From NCBI GenBank assembly GCA_001644455.1, contig LSTF01000032.1, positions 1-38,906 of the forward strand: 38,906 nt of DNA. The letters are read 5' to 3'. The notes beneath the pieces were generated by a model. It did no database searches. It had not been told where the DNA came from and saw nothing but the letters and a program-made list of their open reading frames with translations. The DNA is from Betaproteobacteria bacterium SCGC AG-212-J23. GTDB taxonomy: Bacteria > Pseudomonadota > Gammaproteobacteria > Burkholderiales > SG8-39. Below are positions 36,242 through 38,906 of the stretch, piece after piece; positions within the stretch are counted from its first letter, which is position 1; each line of letters starts with the position of its first letter. Both the position numbers and the translations under genes were made by a program.

Positions 36242-37473
36242 TTGGCCTCCGAGAAGTCGACGAGCTTCGATTTGTAGTCCGACCGCGGTAGCGATTGTGG
36301 CGGCACGAGGCGGACTTCGGGCGTAAAGGTCAGGGCGTTTCGCAGTTCCGCGCCGATCTTCTCGGCCAGGGCGGGATCGTCCTCGCCCTCGATGCACACC
36401 GGCAGCGGCGGCTCCTGCTTCACGCCCCTGCTCTTCGGCCGGATCAGGATCGCCCCCGTGACGCGCGGCTGGAAGCGCGACACCACGTCGCGCACCGCGG
36501 CCGGGAAGACGTTGACGCCGCGCACGATCAGCATGTCGTCGGTGCGGCCGATGCACTTCACTCTCAATGTTTTTCTTTTGCAAGAACATTCTGAAACCCA
36601 GACCTGCACGTGATCTCGGCTCCGGAAGCGCAGCATCGGCGCGGCTTCGCGCCGCAGATGCGTGTACACGAGCTCGCCCTTCGCGCCGTCCTTCATCGCC
36701 ACCGGCTGGCCGGTCTCCGGAACGATCAGCTCGACGTGGATCACGCCATCGGCGGAGAAATGCATCCCCGCCTGCGCCGGGCACTCGCCCCAGAGCGAAG
36801 CGGCGACGTCGCCGATGCCCATGATCTCGTACACCTTGGCCTGCCAGGCCCGCTCGAGCTTGCGGCGGAAGCTCTCCTCGCCGCCGCCGGGCTCGCCGCC
36901 GACGATGATTCTCTCGATCGAGGTCTTGGAGGAGATTTTTTCCGAAAGGTACAGCGCGTACGACGGGGTGCAGGCGAGCGCCTGCGGCTTGAGCTGCTCG
37001 AGGGCGGCGAGCACCTTGTCGGTGTTGCCGACGCCGGTCGGGATGTGGGTGCAGCCGATCGCCTCGAACGCGGCGAGCGACGCGCCAGCGACGAACGGCC
37101 CGGCGCCGAAGGTGGTGACCACGCGCTCGCCGGCCTTGATGCCGTTGCGGCCGTAGGTCTTGCGGCCGATCTCTCGCCACTCCTCGACGTCGGCCTTCGT
37201 CAGCGGAATGTAGAGCGGCGTCCCGCTCGTGCCGCTGGTGGAGTAGATGCGCGCCACCTCGGCGATGTCGACGGCGGCGTGCGCGCCGAGCGGCGGGTGC
37301 GCGGCCTGGCTCTGCCGCAGCTCGTCCTTCTCGGTGAAGGGCAGCCTCGCGATGTCGGCGAGGCCGCCGACGTCGGCCGGCGAAACGAAACCGGCACGCG
37401 AGAGCTTTTCACGGTAAAACCCGGACTTCTCGAATAACCGCGCGACCTGCCGGCGATAGACCTCGTCGCTCAT
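36238..37473 (-). CDS. Phenylacetate-CoA ligase-like AMP-forming enzyme
   Basis: A 411-residue adenylate-forming enzyme of the PaaK type. The P-loop is YSTSGTSGTPLYIPLT, later ALACTPSYALYLSEK, the ATP-binding YEIMGIGDVAASLWGECP, and the hinge GRTDDMLIVRGVNVFPAAV. It activates a carboxylic acid, probably aromatic, as its CoA thioester. It differs from true PaaK in M-G-I-G-D in place of Y-G-L-S-E, so the substrate may differ. ATG 37473 starts the leftward operon with the Bug receptor and amidohydrolase. AT-rich codon patches occur near 36557-36602 and 36930-36952. Confidence 0.9.
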   Translation of the reverse strand: MSDEVYRRQVARLFEKSGFYREKLSRAGFVSPADVGGLADIARLPFTEKDELRQSQAAHPPLGAHAAVDIAEVARIYSTSGTSGTPLYIPLTKADVEEWREIGRKTYGRNGIKAGERVVTTFGAGPFVAGASLAAFEAIGCTHIPTGVGNTDKVLAALEQLKPQALACTPSYALYLSEKISSKTSIERIIVGGEPGGGEESFRRKLERAWQAKVYEIMGIGDVAASLWGECPAQAGMHFSADGVIHVELIVPETGQPVAMKDGAKGELVYTHLRREAAPMLRFRSRDHVQVWVSECSCKRKTLRVKCIGRTDDMLIVRGVNVFPAAVRDVVSRFQPRVTGAILIRPKSRGVKQEPPLPVCIEGEDDPALAEKIGAELRNALTFTPEVRLVPPQSLPRSDYKSKLVDFSEAK

Positions 37474-37491
37474 CGGTCGCCGAAGATAGCA

Positions 37492-38340
37492 TTGAATCCT
37501 TCCCACTTGCGCGGCGTGTTCTGGATGCTCGGCGCGGTGCTCTCGTTCGCCGCGATGGCGATCGCGGTGCGCCAGCTGCAGCGGCACATGGGCTCCTTCG
37601 AGATCGTCTTCCTGCGCAGCCTGGTGATGCTCGCGCTCGCGAGCGCCATGGTGACGCGCACCGGCCTCGCCACGCTTCGCACGCGCCGCATCGGCGCGCA
37701 CTTCGGCCGCAACCTGATCCACCTGCTCGGCCAGATCCTCTGGGTCTACTCCATCGGCGCGCTCACCCTCGCCACCGTGTTCGCCATCGAGTTCACCATG
37801 CCGGTCTGGACGGCGATCCTCGCCGCGCTCTTCCTGCACGAGCGGATCACCCCGCCCCGCATCGTCCAGCTGGTACTCGGCCTCACCGGCGTGTTGATCA
37901 TCCTGCGCCCCGGCATGGGAACCTTCCACCCGGCGGCATTCGCGATGCTCGTCGGCTCGCTCTGCTACGCCTCCTCGTTCGTCTTCACCAAGCGCCTCTC
38001 GTCGACCGACTCGGCGCTGGCGATCCTGTTCTGGATGTCGGTGATCCAGGCGCCGATCTCGCTGGCGCTGGCGATTCCACAGTGGGTAATGCCCCCCGCG
38101 GCCGACCTTCCGTGGATCATCGGCGTGGGCTGCGGCGCCTTTTTCGCCCACTACTGCATGACGCGCTCGATGAAGCTGGTCGACGCGACCGTGGCAGTGC
38201 CGATCGACTTCATCCGCCTGCCGCTGATCGCGGTGGTCGGCGCGCTCTTCTACAACGAGCCTTTCGATCCTCTGGTGATCGTCGGTGCGACGGTGATCTT
38301 CGCCGGGACGTACTACAGCCTCAGCCGCGAGCGGCGCTAG
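37492..38340 (+). CDS. EamA/DMT-superfamily transporter
   Basis: A 282-residue protein with ten predicted transmembrane helices in two EamA repeats: FWMLGAVLSFAAMAIAVRQL and EIVFLRSLVMLA in the first, FAMLVGSLCYASSFVFTKRL in the second. Members export metabolites or amino acids; the substrate is unknown. The start is TTG 37492, 18 bp from the divergent CoA ligase gene, with no clear ribosome site. The stop is followed at once by the stop of the convergent acyltransferase gene (CTAGCTAG). Confidence 0.9.
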   Translation: MNPSHLRGVFWMLGAVLSFAAMAIAVRQLQRHMGSFEIVFLRSLVMLALASAMVTRTGLATLRTRRIGAHFGRNLIHLLGQILWVYSIGALTLATVFAIEFTMPVWTAILAALFLHERITPPRIVQLVLGLTGVLIILRPGMGTFHPAAFAMLVGSLCYASSFVFTKRLSSTDSALAILFWMSVIQAPISLALAIPQWVMPPAADLPWIIGVGCGAFFAHYCMTRSMKLVDATVAVPIDFIRLPLIAVVGALFYNEPFDPLVIVGATVIFAGTYYSLSRERR

Positions 38341-38906
38341 CTAGGACTGCAGCGGTCGTTTCACGGTGACCTCGCCGTCGCGGCGCGATTCCTCGACGAA
38401 GCCCAGCCGGGCGGCAAGATCGAGCATCTCTCGGTTCGCGCCGAGGATGTGCCCGTAGAGCGCCGCATAGCCGGCGGCGCGGGCCGCCGTGCAAAGTCTC
38501 TCGAGCAGTTTGCGGCCGAGGCCCTTGCCTTGCCACGCGTCGGCCACCGTGAGAGCGAACTCGGCAGTCGTGCCGTCGGCATTCGGCGCATACCGCCCGA
38601 CGCAGATGAACTCCCCGGTCCCGGGATGCAATGCCACCAGAGCGAGCTCCCGGTCATAGTCGAGCTGGGTGAAGCGGGCCAGCATTCGCGGCGGCAGCTG
38701 CGGCAGGTGCTGCATGAATCGCTGCTGGCGCGACCGGGCGGACAGCCCGTTGAAGAAGCGCAGCTCGAAAGCCGCGTCCTCGGGGCGGATGGGGCGCACC
38801 CGGGTGCGGGCGCCATCGGCTAGCGCGAGCTCGCCCTCCAGCTCGACGGGATAGGGATGGATCGCCAGGTGCCCGTAGCGCGGCAGGCCGCGAATCCGCG
38901 ACGGAT
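38341..38906 (-). CDS. C-terminal part of an acyl-CoA synthetase/GNAT (Pat-like) protein (5' end outside window)
   Basis: The frame is open to the window edge. The first part encodes RYGHLAIHPYPVELEGEL, then RVRPIRPEDAAFELRFF. This joins the end of an ADP-forming acyl-CoA synthetase ATP-grasp domain to a GNAT domain, as in Pat/YfiQ protein lysine acetyltransferases. The GNAT part contains RFTQLDYDRELALVAL, the acetyl-CoA loop QGKGLGRKLLERL and GHILGANREMLDLAARLGF. Pat-type enzymes acetylate acetyl-CoA synthetase and other proteins. A start at 38799 would give a free-standing GNAT, but the upstream match favours the large fusion. Confidence 0.85.
   Translation of the reverse strand, partial: PSRIRGLPRYGHLAIHPYPVELEGELALADGARTRVRPIRPEDAAFELRFFNGLSARSRQQRFMQHLPQLPPRMLARFTQLDYDRELALVALHPGTGEFICVGRYAPNADGTTAEFALTVADAWQGKGLGRKLLERLCTAARAAGYAALYGHILGANREMLDLAARLGFVEESRRDGEVTVKRPLQS

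Overview
The window is a dense, very GC-rich bacterial chromosome segment of 38.9 kb with 54 supportable protein genes and no tRNA, rRNA, CRISPR array, transposase or integrase. A betaproteobacterium, probably of the Burkholderiales, is the best guess: there is a Bug/TctC-type solute receptor, a UbiD-family decarboxylase, a liv-type transporter, PmtA-type methyltransferase, an HPF/cold-shock fusion, and strong GC3 codon bias. Genes are tightly packed, with many 4-bp ATGA or GTGA overlaps and several convergent pairs sharing one CTAG as both stop codons. Layout. 1-9.3 kb holds mixed housekeeping and catabolic genes: the end of a beta-solenoid-like repeat protein, an HPF/cold-shock protein, an orphan OmpR-type regulator, PmtA-like methyltransferase, a thioredoxin, a UbiD decarboxylase, a DUF805 membrane protein, an MFS transporter, VOC and GST proteins, and a c-type cytochrome. 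9.3-16.8 kb holds a sigma-54 module: hybrid histidine kinase, three small membrane stress proteins (DUF883, YqjE-like, unnamed), an NtrC-type activator, a tiny membrane protein, rpoN itself and a glycine-zipper protein. 16.86-19.68 kb is a lower-GC accessory strip with short, mostly hypothetical genes and three copies of a short inverted repeat lying 3' of genes. 19.68-26.25 kb holds two divergent stress operons: leftward PAS, CsbD, BON, PLD lipoprotein and SodB; rightward DUF1328, a CX10C protein, ferritin-like, Gfo/Idh/MocA, BON, DUF4383 and another membrane protein. 26.29-31.8 kb holds a MetE-like enzyme followed by a branched-chain-type ABC importer. 31.8-34.3 kb holds a Crp/Fnr regulator and small envelope proteins, including a third BON protein. 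34.2-38.9 kb holds a catabolic operon (CoA ligase, Bug receptor, amidohydrolase), an EamA transporter and the C-terminal end of a large acyl-CoA synthetase/GNAT protein. Main result. Five sites match the sigma-54 -24/-12 consensus with correct GG-to-GC spacing. They precede the DUF883 operon, the tiny gene at 14547, rpoN, and the two divergent stress operons. With rpoN, an NtrC-type activator and a hybrid kinase alongside, this suggests a self-contained sigma-54 envelope and oxidative stress regulon carrying its own, possibly autoregulated, sigma factor. The link between kinase, activator and promoters is inference from proximity. All family assignments come from reading the sequence and have not been checked by any search.
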